A stretch of 64,000 nt of DNA from an uncultured Macellibacteroides sp. (GTDB lineage Bacteria > Bacteroidota > Bacteroidia > Bacteroidales > Tannerellaceae). Numbering within the stretch: the stretch's first letter is position 1; each line of letters starts with the position of its first letter. Positions 33,236-42,266 of the stretch are shown here, piece after piece. The stretch covers positions 1,054,001 through 1,118,000 of the forward strand of contig NZ_OY762974.1 of NCBI RefSeq assembly GCF_963667135.1, read 5' to 3'. The position numbers and the translations under genes were made by a program. Below the pieces are notes generated by a model. The model was given only the letters and a program-made list of their open reading frames with translations, ran no database searches and was not told the DNA's origin.

Positions 33236-34396
33236 ATGTCGAAAAATTATGCTTCCGCTGCTTTTGCTGATTCCAAGCCTCATTATAACTTATTGGATGG
33301 ATTGAGAGGGGTTGCGGCGCTTTTGGTGGTGTGGTATCACGTGTTCGAGGGCTATGCCTTTGCCGGTGGGACGCTCATCGAAAGTATCAACCACGGTTAT
33401 CTGGCCGTAGATTTCTTTTTTATTCTCTCGGGGTTTGTTATCGGTTATGCCTATGATGATCGCTGGGGCAAGAGTATGACGCTGAAAGATTTCTTTAAAC
33501 GACGTTTGATTCGTCTGCATCCGATGGTGGTTATGGGGGCGGTATTGGGTGCCATCACTTTTCTGATTCAGGGAAGTGTGCAATGGGACGGTACGCACAT
33601 CGCTACTTCGATGGTTATGGTGGCTTTGCTGCTCACGATGTTCTTTATCCCTGCTTTTCCCGGAGCTAACTACGAGGTTCGTGGCAATGGAGAGATGTTT
33701 CCTCTGAACGGACCGAGCTGGTCGCTGTTCTTCGAATATATCGGCAATATCTTATATGCGTTGTTTATCCGTAAATTGTCCAACAAAGGGTTGTTGATTC
33801 TCACGGTGCTTCTGGGGATAGCCCTGGCGTGGTTCGCCCTGTTCGACATCTCCGGTTACGGAAGTATCGGTGTGGGATGGACGCTGGACAAGGTGAATTT
33901 CCTGGGTGGTGCTTTACGAATGCTTTTCCCTTTTACCATGGGTATGCTTCTATCGCGTCACTTTAAACCGATCAAGGTGAGGGGTGCCTTCTGGATTTGT
34001 TCGGCGGTATTGCTGGTTCTGTTCACGGTTCCTTACTTTGAAGGAACTTCTCCCATATCGTGGAACGGACTTTACGAAGTGTTCTGCATCCTTGTTGTCT
34101 TCCCGATCCTTGTCTGGGTGGGTGCATCCGGAAGTACAACCGACATACGTTCTACCCAGATCTGTAAATTCCTGGGAGATATCTCGTTCCCGCTCTACAT
34201 GGTACACTATCCATTTATGTACCTGTTTTACTCTTGGCTCATCAAGAACAAACTGTATACCTTTGCAGAGACGTGGCAAGTAGCTCTTTGTGTTTATATA
34301 GGTACTCTCTTCGTGGCCTATCTCGCCCTGAAGTTATACGACGAACCGGCAAGAAAATGGTTAGCTGCCAGGCTTTTGAGTAAGAAGAGCAAATAG
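33236..34396 (+). CDS. Acyltransferase_3 (OafA/YrhL-like) membrane acyltransferase
   Basis: A 386-residue integral membrane protein with about ten hydrophobic segments. The N-terminus is diagnostic: YNLLDGLRGVAALLVVWYHV, with the catalytic His, then HGYLAVDFFFILSGFVIGYAY and FFKRRLIRLHPM. It probably O-acylates a cell-surface polysaccharide or a small secreted molecule. It stands alone, not in a polysaccharide cluster, so the acceptor is unknown. Confidence 0.92.
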   Translation: MSKNYASAAFADSKPHYNLLDGLRGVAALLVVWYHVFEGYAFAGGTLIESINHGYLAVDFFFILSGFVIGYAYDDRWGKSMTLKDFFKRRLIRLHPMVVMGAVLGAITFLIQGSVQWDGTHIATSMVMVALLLTMFFIPAFPGANYEVRGNGEMFPLNGPSWSLFFEYIGNILYALFIRKLSNKGLLILTVLLGIALAWFALFDISGYGSIGVGWTLDKVNFLGGALRMLFPFTMGMLLSRHFKPIKVRGAFWICSAVLLVLFTVPYFEGTSPISWNGLYEVFCILVVFPILVWVGASGSTTDIRSTQICKFLGDISFPLYMVHYPFMYLFYSWLIKNKLYTFAETWQVALCVYIGTLFVAYLALKLYDEPARKWLAARLLSKKSK

Positions 34397-34482
34397 CCTC
34401 TTGCAGGTAAGAGTCCCGTTTTGAGGATGGGGTGGGTAAAAAGATTATGGGAACAGGTAGCCGGATGGTAGGAAAAGTTCAT

Positions 34483-34490
34483 TATTTTTG
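34483..34490 (+). promoter_or_regulatory. Putative -7 element of the Crp/Fnr-like gene
   Basis: TATTTTTG matches TAnnTTTG, 24 bp upstream of the ATG, giving a leader of about 18 nt. Confidence 0.55.
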
Positions 34491-34514
34491 TAGAAAGTAT
34501 AAAATAATGATTCA

Positions 34515-35078
34515 ATGAAAAATATTGTTGCCAAGATAAATCAGGTTCATCCCCTTTCCGATGAAGCGCTTGATGCGCTCGTTTCTGAAATGGAGGTGAA
34601 GTATTATCCCAAGAATACGTGTATCGTTCATTCTGGCACGACCGACCGCATGGTCTATTTCATTGAAGAAGGCATCGCCCGGTCGGTATTCCACCACGAC
34701 GGGAAAGATACGACCACCTGGTTCAGCAAGGAGGGTGATGTTACGTTCGGCATGGATTCGTTATATTACAACAGGCCATCGATAGAGAGTATCGAAACGC
34801 TGGAGGACTGCACAATGTATGTCATCCCCATCGACAAGCTGAATGAACTGTACGAGAAATATATAGATATTGCCAACTGGGGAAGGATACTGCATCAGGA
34901 TGTGAACAAAGAGCTCAGCCATATTTTTGTCGACAGGCTGCAACTGCCTCCCAAAGAGAGGTACGAGAACTTCATGCAACGATATCCCGGACTTATAAAC
35001 AGGGTAAAGCTAAAATATGTAGCCGTCTTCCTGGGTATCTCCATTTATACCCTCAGCCGCATACGTTCGCAAAAGTAA
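34515..35078 (+). CDS. Crp/Fnr-family transcriptional regulator
   Basis: A 187-residue regulator. The N-terminal cyclic-nucleotide-binding beta-roll (about 15-120) has IVHSGTTDRMVYFIEEGIAR and DTTTWFSKEGDVTFGMDSLY. The C-terminal region (about 145-187) reads YENFMQRYPGLINRVKLKYV and ends LGISIYTLSRIRSQK, a shortened winged helix typical of Bacteroidota Crp-like proteins. The cAMP-contact residues are not conserved, so the effector may differ. It is monocistronic. Target unknown. Confidence 0.9.
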   Translation: MKNIVAKINQVHPLSDEALDALVSEMEVKYYPKNTCIVHSGTTDRMVYFIEEGIARSVFHHDGKDTTTWFSKEGDVTFGMDSLYYNRPSIESIETLEDCTMYVIPIDKLNELYEKYIDIANWGRILHQDVNKELSHIFVDRLQLPPKERYENFMQRYPGLINRVKLKYVAVFLGISIYTLSRIRSQK

Positions 35079-35124
35079 CGGCAAAAACACAAGAAAACCT
35101 TATGATCAAATAACTAACATATAG

Positions 35125-35132
35125 TATATTTG
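35125..35132 (+). promoter_or_regulatory. Putative -7 element of the double esterase gene
   Basis: TATATTTG matches TAnnTTTG, 47 bp before the ATG. Confidence 0.55.
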
Positions 35133-35179
35133 CATAATATTATGAAAACACATTCTTCTCTATTTGAAATATCTACATT

Positions 35180-36910
35180 ATGAAAAAGATTTTATGCTTA
35201 TTAGCCTTACTTATTAGTATTACATCTCTTGCAGCTGAAAGAGTGACCATTTGGCCAAATGGTAAAATGCCTCACAAACAAGAGCATCAGATTGCAGCTA
35301 TGACCGACGAAGTTGCCCAAACACAATTTAATGCAGATAAGAATAGAATAGCTTACCTGGAATGGTATGATGCTCCAGATAAAAAAGTAGATAATGGAGG
35401 ATGTATGATTCTCATTTCAGGAGGAGCTTATGGATCATGTTGTGATGTGGGTCTTATTAAACTGTGGAAGGAAAAATTCACTAAGTTGGGATTTCAATGT
35501 GTAAACCTTGTCTATAGAACTCCCAGACCTGCAGGGCTTCCTATTTATCAAACGGCATGGGAAGATGGACAACGTGCTGTGCGTAAAGTAAGAAGTGAAG
35601 CTACAAAGCGCGGATTTAATCCAGAAAAGATTGGTGTTATTTCAATGTCGGCAGGTTCGCATTTAGCTTTATTGCTAGCAACTAGTTCTCTAACTTCGGC
35701 TTATGAAAAAGTCGATCAAATAGACGAAATACCTTGTCGTATTAATTGGGCTATTATTAATGCTCCAGCCTATGGAACTACTGATGCAGAAACAGGTATT
35801 CCTTCGAGCCGTCAAGGATACGGAACAGATGTGAAGTTAAGTAGTATTTTTAAATTTGACCAATATACCTGTCCGATGAGTCTTCATCACGGAGGAAAAG
35901 ATATTTATGCTTCACTAACTTCTACATTAGTTTATCGCCAATTAAGACGAATGAATATTCCTGCAGAACTACATCTATATGCGGATAAAGATCATGGTGC
36001 TTATGGACTTGAAAGAGGAGTTGAATTTATGCAACAGATGGGTTATATAGGTAAATTATCAGATGAAATAGAATTGATGAAACGGTATCCTTCAGATGAA
36101 AATCGGAGTAATTATACAAAGATAAATGTTTGGCCAGAAGGAAAGACACCTAATCTTCAGCCAAATCAATGTACTCCATATTTGGAATGGCATATGCCAA
36201 AAGATCTAAAGACAAAAGCTATACAAATTATTTACTCCGGTGGAAGCTATGAGGGTAATGATCCTGATGGCTTTGAAGTAGCTCCAGCTCGTCGATATCT
36301 AAATGAAATGGGAATGACAGTAGTAACCTTAAAATATCGTACGCCCAGACCTGAAACAGATTTATCTAAACATACTACTGCTTGGCAAGACTTACAACGT
36401 ACAATTAGAATAGTACGAAACGAAGCCGCAAAACGAGGACTTGATCCTGATAAAATAGGAATTATGGGTAGTTCTGCCGGTGGACATTTAACTTTGATGG
36501 GTGTTACTTCATCTTTACATAGCTCTTACTTGCCGGTTGATGATATTGATAAGCTTCCTTGCAATGTACAATGGGGAGTTGGTATTTATCCTGCCTATGC
36601 ACTTACCGATGGTGCAGAACAACCAAATAGTGGTAAGGGTAATGATGATAGTGCTATACTAGTCCCTGAATTCTCTTTTGATTTAAAAACTGCTCCTATG
36701 TTATTTATACATGGAGATTCTGACGGATGGTCTGCTATGAACTCAGTAAAGGTTTGGGAAAAGATGTTACAAATGGGTATTCAGAGCGAACTTCATACGT
36801 TAGCTACCCGTGACCATTGTTTCCAATTTAAAGCATCTCCGGGAACAGGAAGTTATACATACCTGGAGCGTATATGGGAATTTCTTTCTGCAAAAGGTTT
36901 TAATAAATAA
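35180..36910 (+). CDS. Secreted protein with two tandem alpha/beta-hydrolase (esterase) domains
   Basis: A 576-residue secreted protein. A signal peptide (MKKILCLLALLISITSLAAE) is followed by two homologous halves, about 25-290 and 315-575, each starting VTIWPNGKMP or INVWPEGKTP. Each half has an oxyanion-like motif (ISGGAYG, YSGGSYE), a nucleophile elbow and a catalytic His. The elbow is SMSAGSHLA in half one, lacking the first Gly of GxSxG, and GSSAGGHLT in half two. The His lies in DKDHGAYG and TRDHCFQF. The halves are similar to carbohydrate or hemicellulose esterases. Half two looks more canonical, so half one may have changed function. Confidence 0.85.
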   Translation: MKKILCLLALLISITSLAAERVTIWPNGKMPHKQEHQIAAMTDEVAQTQFNADKNRIAYLEWYDAPDKKVDNGGCMILISGGAYGSCCDVGLIKLWKEKFTKLGFQCVNLVYRTPRPAGLPIYQTAWEDGQRAVRKVRSEATKRGFNPEKIGVISMSAGSHLALLLATSSLTSAYEKVDQIDEIPCRINWAIINAPAYGTTDAETGIPSSRQGYGTDVKLSSIFKFDQYTCPMSLHHGGKDIYASLTSTLVYRQLRRMNIPAELHLYADKDHGAYGLERGVEFMQQMGYIGKLSDEIELMKRYPSDENRSNYTKINVWPEGKTPNLQPNQCTPYLEWHMPKDLKTKAIQIIYSGGSYEGNDPDGFEVAPARRYLNEMGMTVVTLKYRTPRPETDLSKHTTAWQDLQRTIRIVRNEAAKRGLDPDKIGIMGSSAGGHLTLMGVTSSLHSSYLPVDDIDKLPCNVQWGVGIYPAYALTDGAEQPNSGKGNDDSAILVPEFSFDLKTAPMLFIHGDSDGWSAMNSVKVWEKMLQMGIQSELHTLATRDHCFQFKASPGTGSYTYLERIWEFLSAKGFNK

Positions 36911-36930
36911 GTTTAGTTCCATATACTACT

Positions 36931-38337
36931 CTATTTCGAGAAGCCGTCAATTGTAAACCAATTGATAGTCTCTCCGGCTATATACATTACCCTGTTGCCA
37001 GCCAACAGAACGTTCTTTGTGCCGTCGGGAAAGTGACGCAATGCCTTTCCCGTTTTGTCTATCAGCCAAAAGTCATCGCCATCGGGACAATTCCTGCCCA
37101 CACAAATTACATCCCCCTTCCCGAACATTTTGAAATAGCTATCAGCATCCTTGTGACTGTCCACAATATCCAGCTTCGTATCCAGAATATAGGTATCTCC
37201 GTTCTCTGCTGTAACCAGGCATTTGTCTGCACCCAACTCGATTGGATGGAAAATATTGGCTTGCCTGTCGTACCAATAGGTCACCTCGACGGGGCTAATA
37301 TCGTTGAACTTGCCATAAGCGCTCTCGTCCCATTTCTTTACGACAGTAGCAGATCCGTCCATTTTCTGATACACCATATGGTCGTCCAACTTCGCAAACA
37401 GGCTGTGTGCATCTCTATGTAACCGGAATGCCTGCAATGCATCCTTGTTCTCACTAAGATAATCGAAAGAAAGTTGCTCGCCACTCTTTCTGTTGAACGA
37501 TGCAATATATGGACGTGTTAGTTTGTTTTGTGGAAAAAGCAATCCTCCATTTATATAGCCATAGTTTATAAGATATACGCTATCTTTCCCAACGATGATT
37601 GTGTTGATACAGGCTTTAGGATGATCGGCAGACCAATTCAGGTTGAGGTTCTTGTCGAAACAATATATTTTCTTTGTATCGTTAACCACACATTCGTCTG
37701 CATCGATTTTTACAGAAGGCAGAACGCCATTTGCATTGTAATTAAGTTCAAAACCATTTTTTGAGATGCCATCAGTCAGATTATGCAGATACAGCTCCCT
37801 TCCCACAAAAAGAGTACTTGTCTCGTCTATGCCGGCAACAACACATAAATTAGAAACCAATTGGCCTGGAAATTTATCTTTTCTGCAAACAGTTCCATCA
37901 CTGATGCGAATAGTACTTATCGATCTTGCAGACCCCATTGTACTCAAAAATAGGAGATTGCCTTTTTTTGATATTCCGTTAATGTATCCTTCTTTATTCC
38001 AGACAAGTTTGCCATCATCCTTGCTGAATAATTGCATATTATTACTGGAATAAAACAGCAAACCCTCATTTACGAAAGTAAAGTATTCTTTTTTGCGGTT
38101 CAGCTCCTTGGTAAAAATCAGTTGATTCTTATTCAAATCGAAAATTCCTATTTCGCCTTTGGTAGCCAACTTTCCATTGTCTTTCTCGTTAAAGAAAACA
38201 ATGCTTACATATTGGCTGTCCGGACTAAAACGAAAACCATAGGCTGGCTTAGAGAGTTGGTACGTGGTTACATCTTCCTGAGCCATTACCAGTAGGTTTG
38301 TCAGCAACAGGGTTAAAAGCAACAAATTCTTTTTCAT
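36931..38337 (-). CDS. Secreted beta-propeller-like protein, function unknown
   Basis: A 468-residue protein. The ATG at 38337 opens the signal peptide MKKNLLLLTLLLTNLLVMAQ; upstream Met codons would add a second hydrophobic stretch. The mature part is a chain of about seven WD/PQQ-like blade repeats: GEIGIFDLNKNQLIFTKEL, LLFYSSNNMQLFSKDDGKLV, IYCFDKNLNLNWSADH and TYILDTKLDIVDSH. This suggests a propeller used for binding. No catalytic residues are evident. The gene converges on the esterase gene with 20 nt between stops. Confidence 0.75.
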   Translation of the reverse strand: MKKNLLLLTLLLTNLLVMAQEDVTTYQLSKPAYGFRFSPDSQYVSIVFFNEKDNGKLATKGEIGIFDLNKNQLIFTKELNRKKEYFTFVNEGLLFYSSNNMQLFSKDDGKLVWNKEGYINGISKKGNLLFLSTMGSARSISTIRISDGTVCRKDKFPGQLVSNLCVVAGIDETSTLFVGRELYLHNLTDGISKNGFELNYNANGVLPSVKIDADECVVNDTKKIYCFDKNLNLNWSADHPKACINTIIVGKDSVYLINYGYINGGLLFPQNKLTRPYIASFNRKSGEQLSFDYLSENKDALQAFRLHRDAHSLFAKLDDHMVYQKMDGSATVVKKWDESAYGKFNDISPVEVTYWYDRQANIFHPIELGADKCLVTAENGDTYILDTKLDIVDSHKDADSYFKMFGKGDVICVGRNCPDGDDFWLIDKTGKALRHFPDGTKNVLLAGNRVMYIAGETINWFTIDGFSK

Positions 38338-38398
38338 TATCATTAAGTGTATCATTTTATATATTAAAAGAATCATACAATGCTATTCTGGTTTTGGT

Positions 38399-38926
38399 TT
38401 ATAGGTTTGATCTTTTGGCTGTAAATAGATAATGCGGCATATCGATGCCACGGTAATGCTTTGTCCACGTCTCGGTGATCGACATGTCATTTCTCAGCGC
38501 TACGTTTTGAGAGGGGGTGTTGGTATCTCTTATAATCGAACAGACTTCGTCCGCATCGAGTTTTGTGAAAGCAAATTCCTTGCACGCTCTTGCTGCTTCT
38601 GTTGCGTAGCCTTTGTGCCAGTAAATCCGTTGAAACAAATAACCTATCTCCAGCACCTGTCTATCGCACCAGGGTTGCATGGTAAGGCCGCATTGCCCAA
38701 TCATTTCATTTGTTTCCTTCAGCACAACTGCCCACAGACCGAATCCGTATTGCTGATAGCGTTTACCTTGTCGGTCGAGCCAATCTTGTGTCTCGGCATC
38801 GGTAAATGCGCCGTTATACGCATGCATTGTTTCTTCATCTTGCAGTATCCGGCTTAATGCCTTATAATCTGATTGATTCATTTCACGCAGATACAACCTT
38901 TCGGTTTCCAATATATTTGTCTCCAT
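38399..38926 (-). CDS. GNAT acetyltransferase (RimJ/RimL-like)
   Basis: A 175-residue single-domain GNAT. It starts METNILETERLYLREMNQSD, the usual RimJ/RimL-like opening. The acetyl-CoA-binding stretch is VLEIGYLFQRIYWHKGYATE (about 90-110), with R/Q-x-x-G-x-A in HKGYATEA. Relatives acetylate protein N-termini or small amines. It is monocistronic, and its substrate cannot be inferred. Confidence 0.88.
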   Translation of the reverse strand: METNILETERLYLREMNQSDYKALSRILQDEETMHAYNGAFTDAETQDWLDRQGKRYQQYGFGLWAVVLKETNEMIGQCGLTMQPWCDRQVLEIGYLFQRIYWHKGYATEAARACKEFAFTKLDADEVCSIIRDTNTPSQNVALRNDMSITETWTKHYRGIDMPHYLFTAKRSNL

Positions 38927-39211
38927 CTATAGCTAGCTTAATAGTATTGAACGACAGGATAACAACCCTTCTTGTTGCCTATTCTGAATTTTAGGGCAAA
39001 AATACGAATTTCTTCCCTAATGAAAAGGAGTGAAATTGATTATATCTTTGACCTTCCATAATTATATAGCTGATGTTTCAAAGATATAGGATTGGTTGGC
39101 GAAAGTATATACTAAATTAATGTTGCCAGCGTGGCAGGTGACAGGTGTTTTCTGAAAAAGTTGCGTACTAATTTATTAATTCTGATATTTAGCACCAAAA
39201 TTTACACTCTG

Positions 39212-40039
39212 ATGAAAAAATATAGCTGTTATCCTGTTCTCGTGCTATTTATAAGTTTTATTTCCGTGCTTACCTGTTGGGGGCAACAAGTAGATTATAT
39301 GGCCGATTACGCCAGGGCTCCCCGATTTAAGGCGTTGATTTATTATACCCGTCAGGCCGAGGAGGCGCATGTTCAATTTGCAGAACAGGCAGTCGACTTC
39401 TTTAAACGGCTTAATTACGGGGATGGCTTCATTTTGGATATCTCCACCGATTTCTCCGCCTTTGATTATAACAAACTAAAGGAATATAACGTGATTATCA
39501 TGCTTAACAGCACGCCGTCCAATCCGGACGAGCGAAGGCTTTTTCAGCTATATATGGAAAATGGTGGCGGTTGGATGGGGTTCCATGCAGCAGCTTATAA
39601 TGATAAAAATACCAACTGGCCCTGGCTGGTGGACTTTCTTGGCGGAGGAGTTTTTAATTGCAACAACTGGCCTCCCCAACCGGTAAAGGTACAGGCAGAT
39701 AACTCCGCTCACCCGGTTACCAGGAACTTGCCTGCTTCTTTTGTAGTGCCCGAAAGCGAATGGTACCAGTGGTATCCGAGTCCCCGTGAAAATAAGGATG
39801 TAGACGTACTGTTGAGCATCACTGCCGACAACTATCCATTAGGTATCAAAGATGTGGTGAGATCCGGAGATTTCCCCATCGCGTGGACCAACAAGAGGTA
39901 CCGGATGATCTATTTAAATATGGGGCACGGAGATCTGGAATTTACGGATGCCACACAGAAACTATTGTTTGTAAATGCTTTTCGCTGGGTGGTGGCTTCT
40001 TCTAAAGAGGGAGATCCTTTCGTTACCCTGAACAATTGA
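39212..40039 (+). CDS. ThuA-like domain protein (secreted)
   Basis: A 275-residue protein. The ATG at 39212 gives a signal peptide (MKKYSCYPVLVLFISFISV...). The ThuA-like fold (about 40-260) shows FKALIYYTRQAEEAHVQFAE, then VIIMLNSTPSNPDERRLFQ, GGGWMGFHAAAYNDKNT and PIAWTNKRYRMIYLNMGHGD. ThuA-like proteins resemble class I glutamine amidotransferases, but most lack the triad; they are linked to sugar metabolism. The insertion sequence starts right after its TGA, and the original 3' end is kept within the target duplication. Confidence 0.85.
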   Translation: MKKYSCYPVLVLFISFISVLTCWGQQVDYMADYARAPRFKALIYYTRQAEEAHVQFAEQAVDFFKRLNYGDGFILDISTDFSAFDYNKLKEYNVIIMLNSTPSNPDERRLFQLYMENGGGWMGFHAAAYNDKNTNWPWLVDFLGGGVFNCNNWPPQPVKVQADNSAHPVTRNLPASFVVPESEWYQWYPSPRENKDVDVLLSITADNYPLGIKDVVRSGDFPIAWTNKRYRMIYLNMGHGDLEFTDATQKLLFVNAFRWVVASSKEGDPFVTLNN

Positions 40040-40040
40040 T
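40033..40040. repeat. Left target-site duplication of the insertion sequence (CAATTGAT)
   Basis: Identical to 41436-41443. It contains the stop codon TGA of the thuA-like gene. Confidence 0.97.
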
Positions 40041-40094
40041 GGATCAACCCGAAAAGTTGGGGGGGGCAATAGAAAAGGAGCTACATTTGCAGCT

Positions 40095-40448
40095 ATGGAA
40101 ACAGGCTATGAATTGCTATTGCCGGAAGGCGTATTAAAATACTTTCAGGTAGTATTTGCCGAAAAGACAAGTTCGACCATTACCATTCATCTGGATGAAC
40201 TCAATATTATTCCTGAGGAATATAAAGAAGATAAACTTGAATCAAAAGGATTTTATCCCAGTGTAGCCATACAAGACTATCCCCTACGAGGGAAAGTGGT
40301 GATTCTGCAGGTAAGGCGTAGAAGGTGGACCAATCATAGCACAGGGGATATTGTCTGTAGGAATTGGGATATGGTAGCCAAAGGAACTCGTTTGACGCAA
40401 GAATTTGCGTCTTTTTTTAAAGAATTACATAGATACTCATCCTGTTAG
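40095..40448 (+). CDS. ISAon1-type transposase N-terminal region protein
   Basis: A 117-residue protein of the kind annotated as the N-terminal region protein of ISAon1-family elements. It opens METGYELLLPEGVLKYFQVV, contains FYPSVAIQDYPLRGKVVILQ and a basic patch VRRRRWTNHSTGDI. It overlaps the transposase gene by 44 nt in another frame. A near-start TACATTTG at 40082-40089 could be its promoter element. Confidence 0.85.
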   Translation: METGYELLLPEGVLKYFQVVFAEKTSSTITIHLDELNIIPEEYKEDKLESKGFYPSVAIQDYPLRGKVVILQVRRRRWTNHSTGDIVCRNWDMVAKGTRLTQEFASFFKELHRYSSC

Positions 40449-41412
40449 CTGTCGTACTGTTGGTGAATTTTATGGTGTAGACGGGAAGCAATTGGAAGAA
40501 CAATACCGGCTCTTCTTATCTGACTTCTATGAGTGGGACCAACGGGAACACGCAGACAAATGGGTTCTTTTCTCCGAAAACATTGGCTCCCATCTGAGTC
40601 TGGATGAAACGGCTCTGACTTATGATGAACTTTATACGATTCTCACCAATAAGCAAGCCAAAGGTAAAAAAGGAAGTATCGTCGCTATCGTAAAAGGGAC
40701 CATGGCCTCTGATGTTCTTGACGTTTTAAACAGAATCAATCATTCTAAACGACTAAAAGTCAAAGAAATTACAATCGATATGGCCGCCAATATGGAGATG
40801 ATCGTTCGGCGGGCGTTTCCCAAAGCAACTCTTGTTACCGACCGTTTTCATGTACAAAAGCTAGCCACTGAAGCATTGCAGGACATCCGTGTGGTACATC
40901 GCTGGGAGGCAATCGAACAGGAAAGTAAAGAGATGGAGTTAGCTAAAAAAGCCGGAAGAAAGTATTCTCCTGAAATTCTGAAAAACGGTGAAACCCGTAA
41001 ACAACTTTTGGCAAGAAGCCGCTACCTGCTATTTAAAACAGAGAATAAATGGACTCCGAATCAAAGGGCCAGAGCTGAAGTCCTTTTTCATTTGTATCCT
41101 TCCCTGGAAAGATCTTACAACCTGACCATGCAGCTCAGACATATCTATCATACCGTGAAAGAAAAAGTAGTTGCGTTTACTCGTCTGGCACACTGGTATG
41201 AACAGATTGAACAAGCGGGGTTTAAACAGTTCAACACTGTAAAAAGATCAATCTCGGCACACTATCAAACAATCATCAATTACTTTGACAATCGGTCGAC
41301 AAATGCTTCGGCTGAATCTTTCAACGCTAAAATAAAAAGTTTCAGAGCATGCCTGAGAGGGGTAAAGAATATTTCCTATTTTCTTTTTAGATTAACCAAT
41401 ATTTATGCATAG
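40405..41412 (+). CDS. ISL3-type DDE transposase
   Basis: A 335-residue transposase. The DDE catalytic core shows KEITIDMAANMEMIVRRAFP (first Asp), TLVTDRFHVQKLATEAL (second Asp) and NASAESFNAKIKSFRACL (Glu near the end), as in ISL3 relatives. The open frame is uninterrupted, so the element is probably active. It reaches to 2 nt before the right inverted repeat. An 8-bp duplication is normal for ISL3 elements. Confidence 0.93.
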   Translation: MRLFLKNYIDTHPVSCRTVGEFYGVDGKQLEEQYRLFLSDFYEWDQREHADKWVLFSENIGSHLSLDETALTYDELYTILTNKQAKGKKGSIVAIVKGTMASDVLDVLNRINHSKRLKVKEITIDMAANMEMIVRRAFPKATLVTDRFHVQKLATEALQDIRVVHRWEAIEQESKEMELAKKAGRKYSPEILKNGETRKQLLARSRYLLFKTENKWTPNQRARAEVLFHLYPSLERSYNLTMQLRHIYHTVKEKVVAFTRLAHWYEQIEQAGFKQFNTVKRSISAHYQTIINYFDNRSTNASAESFNAKIKSFRACLRGVKNISYFLFRLTNIYA

Positions 41413-41435
41413 TCCCCAACTTTTCGGGTTGATCC

Positions 41436-41443
41436 CAATTGAT
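41436..41443. repeat. Right target-site duplication of the insertion sequence (CAATTGAT)
   Basis: Identical to 40033-40040. Confidence 0.97.
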
Positions 41444-41546
41444 CAGTCGATCGAGGATCGTTATCGGGGGAGAACATCCTACGTTTTGGGGGAAAAGAAA
41501 AAAAGCACCCAGGAGTGGAGCCCCCCAAATGCCTTATTTTTCAGTG

Positions 41547-41620
41547 TAGCGAGACCCGGGATTGAACCGGGGACCTCATGATTATGAATCATGCGCTCTA
41601 ACCAGCTGAGCTATCTCGCC
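41547..41620 (-). tRNA. tRNA-Met (anticodon CAU)
   Basis: The minus strand folds as a 74-nt tRNA. The acceptor stem is GGCGAGA with TCTCGCT, then discriminator A. The D-arm is GCTCAGCTGGTTAGAGC. The anticodon stem-loop CATGA TTCATAA TCATG presents CAU. The T-arm is CCCGGTTCAATCCCGGG. No CCA is encoded. The acceptor starts with a G-U pair at 1-72. The loop and stems fit elongator tRNA-Met; an isoleucine tRNA with lysidine also has CAU, so the amino acid is likely rather than certain. Confidence 0.93.
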
Positions 41621-41641
41621 ATCATTTTCATTTTGATGGTG

Positions 41642-41672
41642 CAAAAGTAGAGCTTTATTTTATAATATGCAA
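41642..41672 (-). promoter_or_regulatory. Promoter of tRNA-Met
   Basis: On the minus strand TTG (41672-41670) and TACTTTTG (41649-41642) are 20 bp apart. Transcription would start about 15 nt before the tRNA 5' end. Confidence 0.8.
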
Positions 41673-41809
41673 CAGTTTGAAGAAAAAAAATCCGCTGTTT
41701 TAGATACCTCTTAGTTAAGACTCTAGTACATAAGTGTTTTTTACTGTATAAAATTAGGCTTCATTCAATTCTTTTATGTATCTTGCTCCGCATAAAACAG
41801 ATGAACCTG

Positions 41810-42193
41810 ATGAAGAAAGAGAAGTTTCATATTGAATACATTTTTGATAAAGTTTCGCAACGAAGTTTGTGGAATCATCTTACTACACCGCCGGGATTAT
41901 CAGCTTGGTTTGCCGACGACGTAATCATCGACGATTCTCTTTATACGTTTAAGTGGGATAAAACAGAAGAACGGGCATTGGTTGTTTCCATGAAACCCGA
42001 AACAAGCATCCGTTACAGGTGGGAAGACGAAGAAGATGAATCGGTTTATTTTGAATTTATTATTCACAGCATAGAGCTTACCGGTGGCACAGCACTGGAG
42101 ATTACAGACTTTTCTGAACCTGCAGACAAGAGCGACTCAATAAGTTTATGGGATACGCAAGTAGAAGAGCTTAAACGGACTCTGGGCATTTAG
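41810..42193 (+). CDS. START-like (AHSA1-type) domain protein
   Basis: A 127-residue protein of the Bacteroidota START-like family. I chose the ATG at 41810 because MKKEKFHIEYIFDKVS is the family opening; a TTG at 41783 and an ATG at 41801 are in frame. The SRPBCC fold is indicated by SLWNHLTTPPGLSAWFADDV, then YTFKWDKTEERALV and YRWEDEEDESVYFEF. The cavity would hold a hydrophobic ligand. The role is unknown; it lies between the tRNA and the permease gene. Confidence 0.85.
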   Translation: MKKEKFHIEYIFDKVSQRSLWNHLTTPPGLSAWFADDVIIDDSLYTFKWDKTEERALVVSMKPETSIRYRWEDEEDESVYFEFIIHSIELTGGTALEITDFSEPADKSDSISLWDTQVEELKRTLGI

Positions 42194-42237
42194 CGTAGTT
42201 TCACAATAAGAAATGACATTTGTATCGTTTTTTGCAC

Positions 42238-42245
42238 TACTTTTG
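42238..42245 (+). promoter_or_regulatory. Putative -7 element of the LptF/G-ribBA operon
   Basis: TACTTTTG matches TAnnTTTG, 21 bp before the ATG. A TTTG at 42219-42222 is 15 bp upstream, shorter than usual. Confidence 0.55.
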
Positions 42246-42266
42246 TCCATTCAACCTGAATAGGCA

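Larger units (their letters stand above)
40041..41435 (+). mobile_element. Insertion sequence, ISL3/ISAon1 type, 1395 bp, intact ends
   Basis: Perfect 22-bp terminal inverted repeats bound it: GGATCAACCCGAAAAGTTGG GG at 40041-40062 and its exact complement at 41414-41435. An 8-bp target duplication, CAATTGAT, flanks it (40033-40040 and 41436-41443). Two overlapping genes fill the element. Perfect ends and target duplication indicate a recent insertion. Confidence 0.97.

Noticed and set aside
40405-40448. Programmed frameshift joining the two insertion-sequence genes
   Set aside because: A T7A3 run is present, but the second gene is in the +1 frame, which a normal -1 slip would not reach, and the second gene has its own ATG.
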